From positions 10,650 to 74,649 of the forward strand of contig CAJTLR010000011.1 of NCBI GenBank assembly GCA_910577185.1: a stretch of DNA of 64,000 nucleotides, given 5' to 3'. A program made the position numbers and the translations under genes. Under the pieces are notes generated by a model that saw only the letters and a list, made by a program, of their open reading frames with translations, was not told the origin of the DNA and did not search any database. This stretch comes from an uncultured Acetatifactor sp. (GTDB lineage Bacteria; Bacillota; Clostridia; Lachnospirales; Lachnospiraceae). Positions 1 to 8,458 of the stretch are shown here, one piece after another. Each line of letters starts with the position of its first letter. The stretch's first letter is position 1.

Positions 1-400
1 GGGTCGCCGAATAAAGCCCGTCCCCGTAATCATCCACGGAAATCTTATTGACAGATGTGTTTTTTCTGTCATAGACAATGCGGGGTTTCCGGGGATATGC
101 GCCATTCTCGTAGTAATATACCCCCAGCCTGGCATCCTTGTCATCATCATAAACCAGGTAATCATCGCTGACACCGCAGAGCCTGACCCGGTTTTTGATA
201 TACATTCCCAGATCATTGGCCGGCAGCTTGGAAATGATTCCGCAGCGCAGTCCCAGCATGGCGGCTCCGGTGGCCGAATTCAGTTCCGCACCTCCCGCCT
301 GCTTGCTGAAACTGTCCCCCCTTGTGATACGTTCATTGTCGGGCGGCGACAGCCTGAGCATGATTTCCCCCAAAGAAAGCAGATCAAAATCTCTTCCCAT
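1..400 (-). CDS. PfkB-family carbohydrate kinase, N-terminal part (runs off window)
   Basis: The first 133 codons of a ribokinase-fold sugar kinase; the C-terminal part with the ATP site and catalytic Asp lies beyond base 1. The N-terminus (MGRDFDLLSLGEIMLRLSPP) and the Gly-rich substrate segment FSKQAGGAELNSATGAAMLG are typical of 2-keto-3-deoxygluconate/fructo-/ribokinases of the PfkB family, which phosphorylate sugars or sugar acids in the cytoplasm. The overall pattern resembles KDG kinase, but the substrate cannot be fixed from this part. The ATG at 400 has an AAGGAG ribosome site 9 bases upstream. Confidence 0.85.
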   Translation of the reverse strand, partial: MGRDFDLLSLGEIMLRLSPPDNERITRGDSFSKQAGGAELNSATGAAMLGLRCGIISKLPANDLGMYIKNRVRLCGVSDDYLVYDDDKDARLGVYYYENGAYPRKPRIVYDRKNTSVNKISVDDYGDGLYSAT

Positions 401-450
401 AGACAACACTCCTTTTCCATTTTTATCTTCCGGACCCTGTATATGTATAT

Positions 451-883
451 TATACCATGATTCCAGACCAATCATGGTATTCATGACCATTCGGCCTCTT
501 CCTTTCCAGAATAAGGTCATTATACCATAATAATTTTGTGCGCGTCAGCGCACATGGAATCACAAGTCGAAACAACGACCTTCTGTTTCAGTATTATACC
601 ATGATTCCAGACCAATCATGGTATTCATGGCCATTCGGCCTCTTCCTTTCCAGAATAAGGTCATTATACCATAATCTTGTGCGCCCCGCGCACATGGAAT
701 CAGAAGCTGAAACAGTGTCTTTCTGTTTCAGTATTATACCATGATTCCAGACCAATCATGGTATTCATGGCCATTCGGCCTCTTCCTTTCCAGAATAAGG
801 TCATTATACCATAATCTTGTGCGCCCCGCGCACATGGAATCAGAAGCTGAAACAGTGTCTTTCTGTTTCAGTATTATACCATA
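451..883. repeat. Tandem intergenic repeat, family A (three units plus a stub)
   Basis: Three consecutive units start with TATACCATGATTCC at 451, 595 and 735 (144, 140 and 140 bp) and end in a stub at 875. Each unit is a chain of small dyads: ACCATGATT/AATCATGGT, GGCC/GGCC, CCTT/AAGG, GTGCGC/GCGCAC and, in units 2 and 3, CTGAAACAG/CTGTTTCAG. No credible ORF crosses it. Related elements lie at 16686 and 49694. Units 2 and 3 are nearly identical, suggesting recent duplication. Confidence 0.9.
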
Positions 884-1019
884 TAAGAAACGTTTCCTCA
901 ACCTTGCCGGGGTTCATTTTAGGGTTCTCACAGTCATTTGTCACAGGGCGCCGGGAAGCCGGGTCCACAGTGTGTCCATGGGATTCATCTGTATCCTTGT
1001 TACAAGAGGGGGCTTTGCC

Positions 1020-1121
1020 TTACGCTTCCACATAGTCCCTGTAATCCGCCTCACTAGCAAATAATACATAGCTGCCGTCCACCAGCCCCATATATCCTTC
1101 CGATGTGTGATATCCTTTCAT
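1020..1121 (-). CDS. Small 33-residue protein, unknown function
   Basis: A short ORF of 33 codons, MKGYHTSEGYMGLVDGSYVLF... ending DYRDYVEA, with a strong AGGAGG ribosome site 6 bases before the ATG. It is rich in Tyr and acidic residues and has no membrane segment. I recall similar 'EGYMG-VDG-Y-LFA' mini-proteins from Lachnospiraceae, but no function is known to me. It lies downstream of mfd in the same direction, with about 105 bp between them. The good ribosome site and non-random composition argue that it is translated. Confidence 0.6.
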   Translation of the reverse strand: MKGYHTSEGYMGLVDGSYVLFASEADYRDYVEA

Positions 1122-1226
1122 AAAAATACCTCCTGTCCAAAATCAGATTTCTTGCTCTGTTCTGAACAGAAGGTACCATCTTTTGAGTGTCATAAAACTC
1201 CCTTAAAAAAACATTTGTTCGTTTAT

Positions 1227-4200
1227 TCAGTTTTCCCCCGGTTCTTCCACCAGAAGAATCTTCATTTCTTCCAGCAGCTCCTCGGTTTTGCCCAAAAGAA
1301 GCTCCGCATCTTTTTCCACGAGTCCGGTTTTTTTATATTTATAGGTGAGAAACGGCGTTCCGTATGCGGTAAAGTTGAGACTGGATCCGTATTTTTGCAG
1401 AAGCTCCGGAATCCGGGCAGGATCCAGGTCCGCATCCGGCCGGAACGTAAACGCAATCCTTTCGTTTTTCCCCCTGACCTCCGTCATATAAAGCCTGTGG
1501 GCCGCCACCCGGACCAGGGCAATGCGAAGCAGATTGTCCACGGATTTGGGAATTTCCCCAAACCGGTCCAGAAGCTCATCCTTCATGTCATCCCGCTCTT
1601 TCACATTCTCTATGCCCGCAATTCTCTTATAAATATCCAGCTTCTGCACTTCGTTGACAATGTAGGCAGGCGGAATGAACGCATCCACGTCCAGATCGAT
1701 GGTGGTGGCAAAGTCTTCCTGCACCCTGCCCCCCTTCAGCGTTCCCACTGCCTCGTTGAGCATTTTGCAGTACAAGTCATATCCCACAGCCTCCATGTGC
1801 CCGTGCTGGCGCACACCCAGCAGATTTCCCGCGCCCCGGATCTCCAGGTCCCGCATGGCAATCTTGAAACCGCTGCCCAGATCCGTAAATTCCTTGATGG
1901 CAGCCAGCCTCTTTTCCGCCACTTCCTTCAGCATCTTGTCCCGTTTGTACATCAGGAACGCGTAGGCAGTCCGGTTGGAGCGCCCCACCCTCCCCCTGAG
2001 CTGGTAGAGCTGGGAAAGCCCCATATTGTCGGAATCATGGATGATCATGGTATTCACATTGGGGATATCCAGTCCTGTCTCTATGATGGTGGTGGACACA
2101 AGCACATCAATCTCGCCGTTGATAAAGTCAAACATGATTTTCTCCAGTTCATGTTCCTTCATCTGGCCATGGGCATAGGAGACGGAAGCCTCCGGCACCA
2201 AAGCCGCAATCTGTGCCGTCACATCCGCAATGTTGTTCACCCTGTTGTACACATAATATACCTGCCCGTTCCTGGCCATCTCCCGTGAGATGGCCTCCCG
2301 CACCAGTTCCTCATTGTATTCACAGACAAAAGTCTGAATGGGCTGTCTGTCTCCGGGCGGCTCTTCCAGGATACTCATATCCCTGATTCCGATCAGGCTC
2401 ATGTGAAGGGTTCTGGGAATGGGAGTTGCCGTCAGGGTCAGGACATCCACGTTTTCCTTCAGCTTCTTAATTTTTTCTTTATGGCTCACCCCGAACCGCT
2501 GTTCCTCGTCAATAATCAGCAGACCCAAGTCCTTGAATTTCACATCCTCGGACAGCACTCTGTGGGTTCCGATGACAATATCCGCCAGGCCCTTCTGCAG
2601 TTCCGCCACGGTTTTGCGGATTTCCCCCGGCGTCCGGAAACGGCTCATCAGTTCCACATGTATGGGAAAATCCTTCATGCGCTGGATAAAGGTGGCATAA
2701 TGCTGCTGGGCCAGAATGGTGGTGGGTACCAGATACACCACCTGTTTTCCCTCCTGTACCGCCTTGAACGCCGCCCGCAGGGCAATCTCCGTCTTGCCGT
2801 AGCCCACGTCACCGCAGATCAGCCGGTCCATGATTTTCCCGCTCTCCATGTCGGCCTTGGTGTCCATAATGGCGGCCAGCTGGTCCTCTGTCTCCTCAAA
2901 GGGAAACATTTCTTCAAATTCCCGCTGCCACACCGTATCCTTTTCAAAAGAATAACCCGCGCTCTGCTGTCTTACGGCATATAGCTCCACCAGGTCTTTG
3001 GCCACTTCATTGACAGCGCTGCGCACTTTTGTCTTGGTACGCTCCCATTCTTTGGAACCCAGCCGGTTCAGCTTGGGCTTCCTGGCATCCGCGGAGGCAT
3101 ATTTCTGAATCACGTCCAGTCCTGTTGCCAGCACATACAGATTGCCGCCGTCCCGGTATTCTATTTTGATGTAGTCCTTGACCACACCCTCCATCTCAAC
3201 CTTTTCGATCCCCTGGTAGATCCCCAGACCATGGCTTTCATGCACCACATAGTCCCCTACCTTTAATTCGTTGAAATCCTTGATCCGCTGTCCCTGATAT
3301 CTCTTTTTCGACTTCCTTTTCTTTTTTTCCGCACCGAAAATATCTGTCTCGGACAGCACCACAAATTTCAGCATGGGATATTCAAAACCCTTGCCCACAT
3401 GGCCATAGTAGGTCAGGACTTCCCCCGCCTGCACTTCCCGCATGGGGTCTTCCGTGTATACTGCCGTCAGTTCCTGGTCCCTCAGGTCTTCCGCCAGGCG
3501 CTTTGCCCTGGTCCGGGAACCGGACAGAAGCAGCACCCGGTATCCGTTGCGGCGGAACATTTTCAGGTCTCTCACCAGCGTCTCAAAACTGTTGTTATAG
3601 GAAGTCACATTCCTGGCCGCCGCATCGGCCCTTCTGTCTGCCTTAAAATACCCTTTGGTATCCATGGTGGAAACCGTGACCACGCAGCCTTTCAGCATAA
3701 CCGCCGCCACCTGCTCCCCGCTGTAGAGAATGTCCATCTGTCCCGGCAGAATGTAACCCTTCTGCACCCGCTGCTCCATGCTTTCCCGGAATTCCAGTTC
3801 GATGGTCTCTGCCTGCTCCCGCACGCGGCCCGGTTCCTCCACAAAAAAGACCGGACAAGTGTTCGCCGCCACCCGAGCCAGCAATTCCGGAAACATCACC
3901 GTATCCTCATAAAAATAGCGGACATAGCCTTCCAGGTTGACCTTGCTCTTAAATTCCAGCAGCTGTTCCTTCAGCTCTTTCACCTGCACCGCAATCCGGT
4001 GCGCCTCCTCCGTGTGAAATCCGTCACGGAAAATCTTTTCCTGCCTGGCAGCCTCCGCTTCCAGCTTTCTGACGCCTTCCCGGATCCGTTCTTCCTCCAG
4101 CACAAATTCCGTGGCCGGAAAAACACTGATACTTTCCAGGTTTTCAATGGAGCGCTGGCTTAAAATGTCAAAACTGCGGATGGATTCCACCTCGTCCCCC

Positions 4201-4793
4201 CACAGTTCAATACGGTAAGGATTTTCTTCCGTCAGGTCAAAGATGTCAACAATGCCTCCCCGGACGGAAAACTGGCCCGGACTCTCCACCTGGTAGTTTT
4301 TCTCATATCCCATGGCCACCAGCTGTCTGCACAGCCGGTTTTCTTCCAGGGTTCCCCCTTTTTCCACATCAATGATATCCTTTTCCCTGTCCCACATGGC
4401 CTGGGGCGTCATCAGGGCTGCATAAGTGGTCACAATGGTCACCGGCTTTTTTTCCATGAGCCTGCGCAACACTTTCACCCGCTCCCTGACCAGCTGGTTG
4501 CCGTGAATATCCGCCTGAAAAAATATCAGGTCCTTGGCGGGATACAACATGACATTTCTGTCATAAAATTTATATTCCTCAAAAAACTCCTTCGCCTTCA
4601 AATCACTGTATGTCACAATGACCTTGACCCGGAAGCTCTCCCCAAGCCCGTAAATCATATGCAGTTTCTGGGAATCCACACAGCCGGTAAGGGAGCTGAC
4701 GCTTCCCTGTCCCCCCTGGATTCCCTTCCGGATAGCTTCCCTGATATTGCCGAATTCCGCCAGCTCCTGAAGCGGCGCCAATAATGCCTGCAT
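1227..4793 (-). CDS. mfd: Transcription-repair coupling factor Mfd
   Basis: A DNA translocase of 1188 residues that removes RNA polymerase stalled at lesions and recruits UvrA. In order: UvrB-like N-terminal module (about 1-350); a CarD-like RNA-polymerase-interacting domain around residue 510 (KVGDYVVHESHGLGIYQG); superfamily 2 helicase lobes with Walker A GDVGYGKTE near 664, the DEEQ box (LIIDEEQRFG) near 760 and TATPIPRT; then a TRCF C-terminal domain (from about 1000). Length matches the family. It starts 12 bases after the pth stop, so the two are almost certainly co-transcribed, a common Firmicute arrangement. Confidence 0.98.
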   Translation of the reverse strand: MQALLAPLQELAEFGNIREAIRKGIQGGQGSVSSLTGCVDSQKLHMIYGLGESFRVKVIVTYSDLKAKEFFEEYKFYDRNVMLYPAKDLIFFQADIHGNQLVRERVKVLRRLMEKKPVTIVTTYAALMTPQAMWDREKDIIDVEKGGTLEENRLCRQLVAMGYEKNYQVESPGQFSVRGGIVDIFDLTEENPYRIELWGDEVESIRSFDILSQRSIENLESISVFPATEFVLEEERIREGVRKLEAEAARQEKIFRDGFHTEEAHRIAVQVKELKEQLLEFKSKVNLEGYVRYFYEDTVMFPELLARVAANTCPVFFVEEPGRVREQAETIELEFRESMEQRVQKGYILPGQMDILYSGEQVAAVMLKGCVVTVSTMDTKGYFKADRRADAAARNVTSYNNSFETLVRDLKMFRRNGYRVLLLSGSRTRAKRLAEDLRDQELTAVYTEDPMREVQAGEVLTYYGHVGKGFEYPMLKFVVLSETDIFGAEKKKRKSKKRYQGQRIKDFNELKVGDYVVHESHGLGIYQGIEKVEMEGVVKDYIKIEYRDGGNLYVLATGLDVIQKYASADARKPKLNRLGSKEWERTKTKVRSAVNEVAKDLVELYAVRQQSAGYSFEKDTVWQREFEEMFPFEETEDQLAAIMDTKADMESGKIMDRLICGDVGYGKTEIALRAAFKAVQEGKQVVYLVPTTILAQQHYATFIQRMKDFPIHVELMSRFRTPGEIRKTVAELQKGLADIVIGTHRVLSEDVKFKDLGLLIIDEEQRFGVSHKEKIKKLKENVDVLTLTATPIPRTLHMSLIGIRDMSILEEPPGDRQPIQTFVCEYNEELVREAISREMARNGQVYYVYNRVNNIADVTAQIAALVPEASVSYAHGQMKEHELEKIMFDFINGEIDVLVSTTIIETGLDIPNVNTMIIHDSDNMGLSQLYQLRGRVGRSNRTAYAFLMYKRDKMLKEVAEKRLAAIKEFTDLGSGFKIAMRDLEIRGAGNLLGVRQHGHMEAVGYDLYCKMLNEAVGTLKGGRVQEDFATTIDLDVDAFIPPAYIVNEVQKLDIYKRIAGIENVKERDDMKDELLDRFGEIPKSVDNLLRIALVRVAAHRLYMTEVRGKNERIAFTFRPDADLDPARIPELLQKYGSSLNFTAYGTPFLTYKYKKTGLVEKDAELLLGKTEELLEEMKILLVEEPGEN

Positions 4794-4805
4794 ATCCTGC
4801 TCCTT

Positions 4806-5396
4806 TTATTCCGATTCCTTTTTTTCCTTTTTCGCGCCGTTAAACCGGTTCATGGCGGTGTCTGCCCCCTCAGAGAGAATGGTCCGTACCGCCTTCGACG
4901 CCCGCCCTGCCGCTTCATCCATGATTTTCATGTCCGCGGAGGAAAAACGTCCCAGCACATAATCTGCCAGGTCCCATCCGGCAGGCTTCTCCCCCACACC
5001 CATTTTCACGCGGATAAATGTATCATGCCCCAGAACGGCGATAATATTTTTCAGGCCGTTGTGCCCGCCCGCGCTTCCCTTTTTACGGATGCGTATCTGC
5101 CCCGGCTCCAGACTCACGTCATCGGAAATCACAATCAGCTCTGCCTTTTCGTCCACCTTGTAATAATTCACCAGTTCCCCCACGCTCTGTCCGCTTAAAT
5201 TCATATATGTCTGGGGCTTTGCAAGAATGCATTTCTGCCCTGCTATGATTCCCTTTCCAATGATGGCCTTGTGCCTTTTCTCCAAAATATCGATTTTTTC
5301 CTCCGATGCCAGCTTTTCCAGCACACAAAAACCGATATTATGCCTTGTATCTTGATACTCCCTGCCGGGATTTCCAAGTCCGACAATAATATACAT
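4806..5396 (-). CDS. pth: Peptidyl-tRNA hydrolase
   Basis: Cytoplasmic esterase that releases peptides from peptidyl-tRNA dropped by ribosomes. The 196-residue product begins MYIIVGLGNPGREYQDTRHN, containing the conserved Asn-10-type residue and the catalytic His (TRHNIGF), followed by KPQTYMNLSG and SAGGHNGLKN, all signatures of bacterial Pth. The tail after about residue 185 is Lys/Glu-rich. It is the upstream gene of the pth-mfd pair. Confidence 0.98.
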   Translation of the reverse strand: MYIIVGLGNPGREYQDTRHNIGFCVLEKLASEEKIDILEKRHKAIIGKGIIAGQKCILAKPQTYMNLSGQSVGELVNYYKVDEKAELIVISDDVSLEPGQIRIRKKGSAGGHNGLKNIIAVLGHDTFIRVKMGVGEKPAGWDLADYVLGRFSSADMKIMDEAAGRASKAVRTILSEGADTAMNRFNGAKKEKKESE

Positions 5397-5623
5397 GTTA
5401 TCCCTCCAGGCCTGCCTCCCGCAGGCATTCCTTTTTTCTCATCCAAACCGGTGACTTTTCTGCCGTCCCTTTGGCGGTCCCGGTTCCTCCGGTATCCGGC
5501 CCGCGTTTCCCTGCCGCAGGTTTTTGGGCCCTTTATGCCGGATTGGCCGCAACACAACTATCATAAATGATTTGCCCTTAAGTTGCAAGAACCAGAATAC
5601 GAAAACAATTGCGAAATTCCTCC
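5397..5623. other. Divergent intergenic region pth / permease
   Basis: About 340 bases separate pth (minus) from the permease (plus). The pth-proximal part is GC-rich with no convincing ORF or hairpin. The permease-proximal part is AT-rich and carries the promoter annotated separately. Nothing else was recognised. Confidence 0.5.
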
Positions 5624-5652
5624 TTCATTTTCAAAAACGTCCATGCTATAAT
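5624..5652 (+). promoter_or_regulatory. Putative sigma-A promoter for the permease
   Basis: A TATAAT box at 5647-5652, 17 bases after a weak -35 TTCATT (5624-5629). Transcription would start near 5659, about 80 bases before the chosen ATG. Confidence 0.5.
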
Positions 5653-5736
5653 GATGAAAGCATCCCGGGGGTGTTTTTGCCCGGCTGCGGCGCCGGTACA
5701 AGTATGTGGAATGCAGATTATGAAAGGACATCCATC

Positions 5737-6870
5737 ATGAACAAGAGAAAAATTTCGGAACGGCTGATCAGCTTTTTCAAAAAAGAAACCGTGCTCTGTG
5801 TTGCCGCCATTTTAGCGGCAGTTTCCGTATTCTTCGTACCCCCTGACCAAAAATACCTGGAATATCCGGATTTTCGCGTCCTGGCCCTGCTGTTCTGCCT
5901 CATGCTGGTGATCTGCGGTCTCCAGGATATCGGTCTGTTCCGTTATCTGGGTTTTTACCTTCTGGGCGGGATCCGGACCAGCAGGCAGCTGAGTTTTCTG
6001 CTGGTGGCATTGTGCTTTATCTGCAGTATGCTCATCACCAACGACGTGGCCCTGATTACCTTTGTGCCCTTTGCGGTGATGGTGCTTCATCTGGCAGGAC
6101 AGCAAAGTCTTATGATCCCGGTGGTGGCACTGCAGACCGTGGCTGCCAATCTGGGCAGTATGCTGACGCCCATCGGAAATCCCCAGAACCTGTACTTATA
6201 CACAGCCTTTGATTTGTCCATGGGAAGTTTTCTGGGCTATATGCTGCCCCTTGCCCTGCTCTCCCTGATTCTGCTGGGAGCGGCAGTGTTCCTGCTGGGC
6301 AGCGCGCCCCTGTCGGTGGGCGCCATGGAGCCGGTACGCCCTCCTGAAAAAAGCAGGTTTATGGCCTATCTGGCCCTGTTTTTTGTCTGCCTTGCCTGTG
6401 TTCTGCGCCTGCTGTCCTGGCAGGCCATGCTGGCCATCCTGATTGCGGCGGTATTTTTTATAGACAAAAAACTTTTCCGCTCCGTGGATTACTTCCTTCT
6501 GCTGACCTTTTTATGTTTCTTCCTGTTTATCGGCAATACGGAACGCATCCCCGCCGTATCCTCCGTACTCCAGCAGTGGATTCAGGGCTCCGAACTGCCC
6601 ATGGGGGTTCTTCTCAGCCAGTTTATCAGCAATGTTCCGGCTGCCATTCTGCTTTCCGGTTTTACCGAAAACGCCCGCGCCCTTTTATACGGCGTCAACA
6701 TTGGGGGACTTGGTACACTGATCGCCTCCCTGGCCAGTGTCATCTCCTACCGGTGCTACGGAAACAGCGCCTCTGCCCGCAAGAGCGCCTACCTGAAAAT
6801 GTTTACATGGTACAATGTTATTTTTCTGGTCATACTGTATGCCGCCGCCATGCTCCTGCTGGAGCTGTAG
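5737..6870 (+). CDS. SLC13/ArsB-NhaD superfamily anion permease
   Basis: An integral membrane protein of 377 residues with about ten hydrophobic segments. Two halves carry the superfamily hairpin motifs: NLGSMLTPIGNPQN near residue 145 and SNVPAAILLSGF near 290, both typical of the DASS/ArsB/NhaD ion-transporter fold, which moves anions or dicarboxylates. The substrate cannot be assigned. The ATG at 5737 is preceded by GAAAGGA at about 8 bases. An in-frame ATG at 5704 is possible but has no ribosome site, and the ORF is open further upstream only by chance. It is a single-gene unit with its own promoter. Confidence 0.85.
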   Translation: MNKRKISERLISFFKKETVLCVAAILAAVSVFFVPPDQKYLEYPDFRVLALLFCLMLVICGLQDIGLFRYLGFYLLGGIRTSRQLSFLLVALCFICSMLITNDVALITFVPFAVMVLHLAGQQSLMIPVVALQTVAANLGSMLTPIGNPQNLYLYTAFDLSMGSFLGYMLPLALLSLILLGAAVFLLGSAPLSVGAMEPVRPPEKSRFMAYLALFFVCLACVLRLLSWQAMLAILIAAVFFIDKKLFRSVDYFLLLTFLCFFLFIGNTERIPAVSSVLQQWIQGSELPMGVLLSQFISNVPAAILLSGFTENARALLYGVNIGGLGTLIASLASVISYRCYGNSASARKSAYLKMFTWYNVIFLVILYAAAMLLLEL

Positions 6871-6881
6871 CGGGGATGCCC

Positions 6882-6950
6882 CTCTCCACTGCCCGCCGCG
6901 CCGGGCGCATGTTGCGTCAGCAACAATTTTCCTTATGCACCCGTGTGCAC
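6882..6950. repeat. Intergenic repeat, family B (single copy)
   Basis: A GC-rich segment, CTCTCCACTGCCCGCCGCGC followed by GTTGCGTCAGCAAC (stem GTTGC/GCAAC) and GCACCCGTGTGC (stem GCAC/GTGC). The same modules recur at 47089-47264, where the last stem is GCGC/GCGC. In both places the element abuts the distal side of a terminator of a minus-strand gene (spoVG here, rpsR there). Confidence 0.75.
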
Positions 6951-6985
6951 AAAAAAATGCCATGACATTTACTGCCATGGCATTT
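6951..6985 (-). terminator. Rho-independent terminator of spoVG
   Basis: On the minus strand a perfect 10-bp stem (AAATGCCATG paired with CATGGCATTT) is followed by seven Ts. It lies 36 bases beyond the spoVG stop. Confidence 0.88.
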
Positions 6986-7021
6986 GGGGGATTCTAATGT
7001 CAATTCCAATGCTGTCACGTC

Positions 7022-7294
7022 CTATTCCCCGTCCGGCTCCAACAAAGCCTTCTCGTAGCTCTCCAGAATTGCCTTCTGGATCGCATCTCTGGTAGAGGAA
7101 TTGATGGGATGGGCAATATCTTTGTATTCCCCATCAGCCGTCCTCTTGCTGGGCATTGCGATGAACAAACCTTTGTCGCCTTCGATTACCTTAATGTCAT
7201 GTACTACGAACTCCCCGTCAAAGGTAATGGACACAACGGCCTTCATCCTGCCTTCCTTCGCAATTTTGCGTACGCGCACATCTGTAATCTGCAT
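7022..7294 (-). CDS. spoVG: Septation regulator SpoVG
   Basis: A 90-residue RNA/DNA-binding regulator affecting division and sporulation in Firmicutes. The sequence MQITDVRVRK, GRMKAVVSITFD, FVVHDIKVIEG and FIAMPSKR matches SpoVG throughout. I take the ATG at 7294 rather than an in-frame TTG at 7300: GGGGG is 8 bases upstream of the ATG but only 2 from the TTG, and MxITDVR is the family's normal start. It follows glgD by only 42 bases without an obvious terminator, so read-through from glgCD is possible. Confidence 0.96.
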   Translation of the reverse strand: MQITDVRVRKIAKEGRMKAVVSITFDGEFVVHDIKVIEGDKGLFIAMPSKRTADGEYKDIAHPINSSTRDAIQKAILESYEKALLEPDGE

Positions 7295-7336
7295 CTGCAA
7301 AACCCCCTTATTCAGGAATTTAAGAACGCCCTTTTG

Positions 7337-8458
7337 CTACATTGTATATCTTTCATTCCGCTCTACTACAATGCGGATATGACCGTCCTCACCCACATAG
7401 TGGGAATTTGCCCGAATGGTGCTGTGGCTTTCCACAATACAGTTTTCAATATATGTATTGTCACCGATATACACATCATTCAGGATAATGGAATTTTTTA
7501 GACAACAGTTGTTTCCTATATAACTTTTTTTGAATATGACGGAATTCTCCACTATGCCGTTTACAATGCAGCCACTGGAGATCAGGCTGTTTCTTACGTC
7601 TGCTCCAACATTATACTTGGCTGGGGCAAGATCGTCAACCTTTGAATAAATATCCGGATACTGTTTAAAGAAATAATGTCTTACCTCCGCTTTCAGGAAA
7701 TCCATATTGGTTCCGTAATAATCTTCCACCGAGGCAATATTCCTCCAGTAATCCCGTATTTTGTAGCCGTAAATCCTCCTTACATCTTTATATCGGATCA
7801 GGATATCCCTGACAAAATCATATCTGTCCTCTTCCGCGCATTTTTCCACCATTTCGATCAGCTGGCGGCGGCGCAGAATATAAATCCCGCAGGAGATGAC
7901 ATTTGATTTGGCCTGAAGGGGCTTTTCTTCAAATTCATCAATGCGGCTCTCCTCATTCATGCGTATGGTGCCGAATCTCTCCAGACCGGCTCCCGGTTCC
8001 ATATCACGGCACACCACCGTGATATCCGCTTTTCTCTCAATATGAAATTCCAGCACCTTGTTAAAATCCAGTTTATAAACCCCGTCCCCTGACGCAATCA
8101 CCACATAAGGCTCATGACTGCTTTTTAAAAAGCCCAGATTCTGGTAAATGGCATCTGCCGTACCTCTGTACCAGTTACTGTTATCCGAGGTCACAACAGG
8201 AGTGAATGTGAACAGTCCCCCCTGCTTCCTCCCGAAATCCCACCATTTGGAAGAACTCAGATGTTCATTCAGGCTGCTTGCGTTGTACTGTGTGAATACT
8301 GCCACTTTCTGGATATGGGAATTCGCCATGTTGCTCAGGGTAAAATCGATGCTGCGGTAGCTTCCTGCAACTGGCATTGCACACACAGCCCTCTTCTGCG
8401 ACAGTTCCCTCATCCTGCGGTTGTTTCCGCCTGCCAAAATAATTCCCACTGCCCTCAT
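7337..8458 (-). CDS. glgD: Glucose-1-phosphate adenylyltransferase, GlgD subunit
   Basis: A 373-residue paralogue of GlgC that in Firmicutes forms a heteromeric ADP-glucose pyrophosphorylase for glycogen synthesis, usually as the regulatory or less active subunit. It has the nucleotidyltransferase start (MRAVGIILAGGNNRRM) and left-handed beta-helix repeats at the C-terminus (NSVIFKKSYIGNNCCLKNS). The GlgC catalytic Gly/Arg-rich loop is altered (GGNNRRM in place of GGQGSRL), as usual in GlgD. Its ATG overlaps the glgC stop by 4 bases (ATGA), implying translational coupling. Confidence 0.95.
   Translation of the reverse strand: MRAVGIILAGGNNRRMRELSQKRAVCAMPVAGSYRSIDFTLSNMANSHIQKVAVFTQYNASSLNEHLSSSKWWDFGRKQGGLFTFTPVVTSDNSNWYRGTADAIYQNLGFLKSSHEPYVVIASGDGVYKLDFNKVLEFHIERKADITVVCRDMEPGAGLERFGTIRMNEESRIDEFEEKPLQAKSNVISCGIYILRRRQLIEMVEKCAEEDRYDFVRDILIRYKDVRRIYGYKIRDYWRNIASVEDYYGTNMDFLKAEVRHYFFKQYPDIYSKVDDLAPAKYNVGADVRNSLISSGCIVNGIVENSVIFKKSYIGNNCCLKNSIILNDVYIGDNTYIENCIVESHSTIRANSHYVGEDGHIRIVVERNERYTM

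Noticed and set aside
451..883. CRISPR array
   Set aside because: The units are repeated whole, with no unique spacers, no 25-40 base repeat-spacer rhythm, and no cas genes in the window. The same holds for 39914-40101.
1107..2288. 393-residue open frame antisense to the end of mfd
   Set aside because: Shadow of the GC-rich mfd frame; low-complexity His/Arg/Pro-rich translation without any family resemblance.
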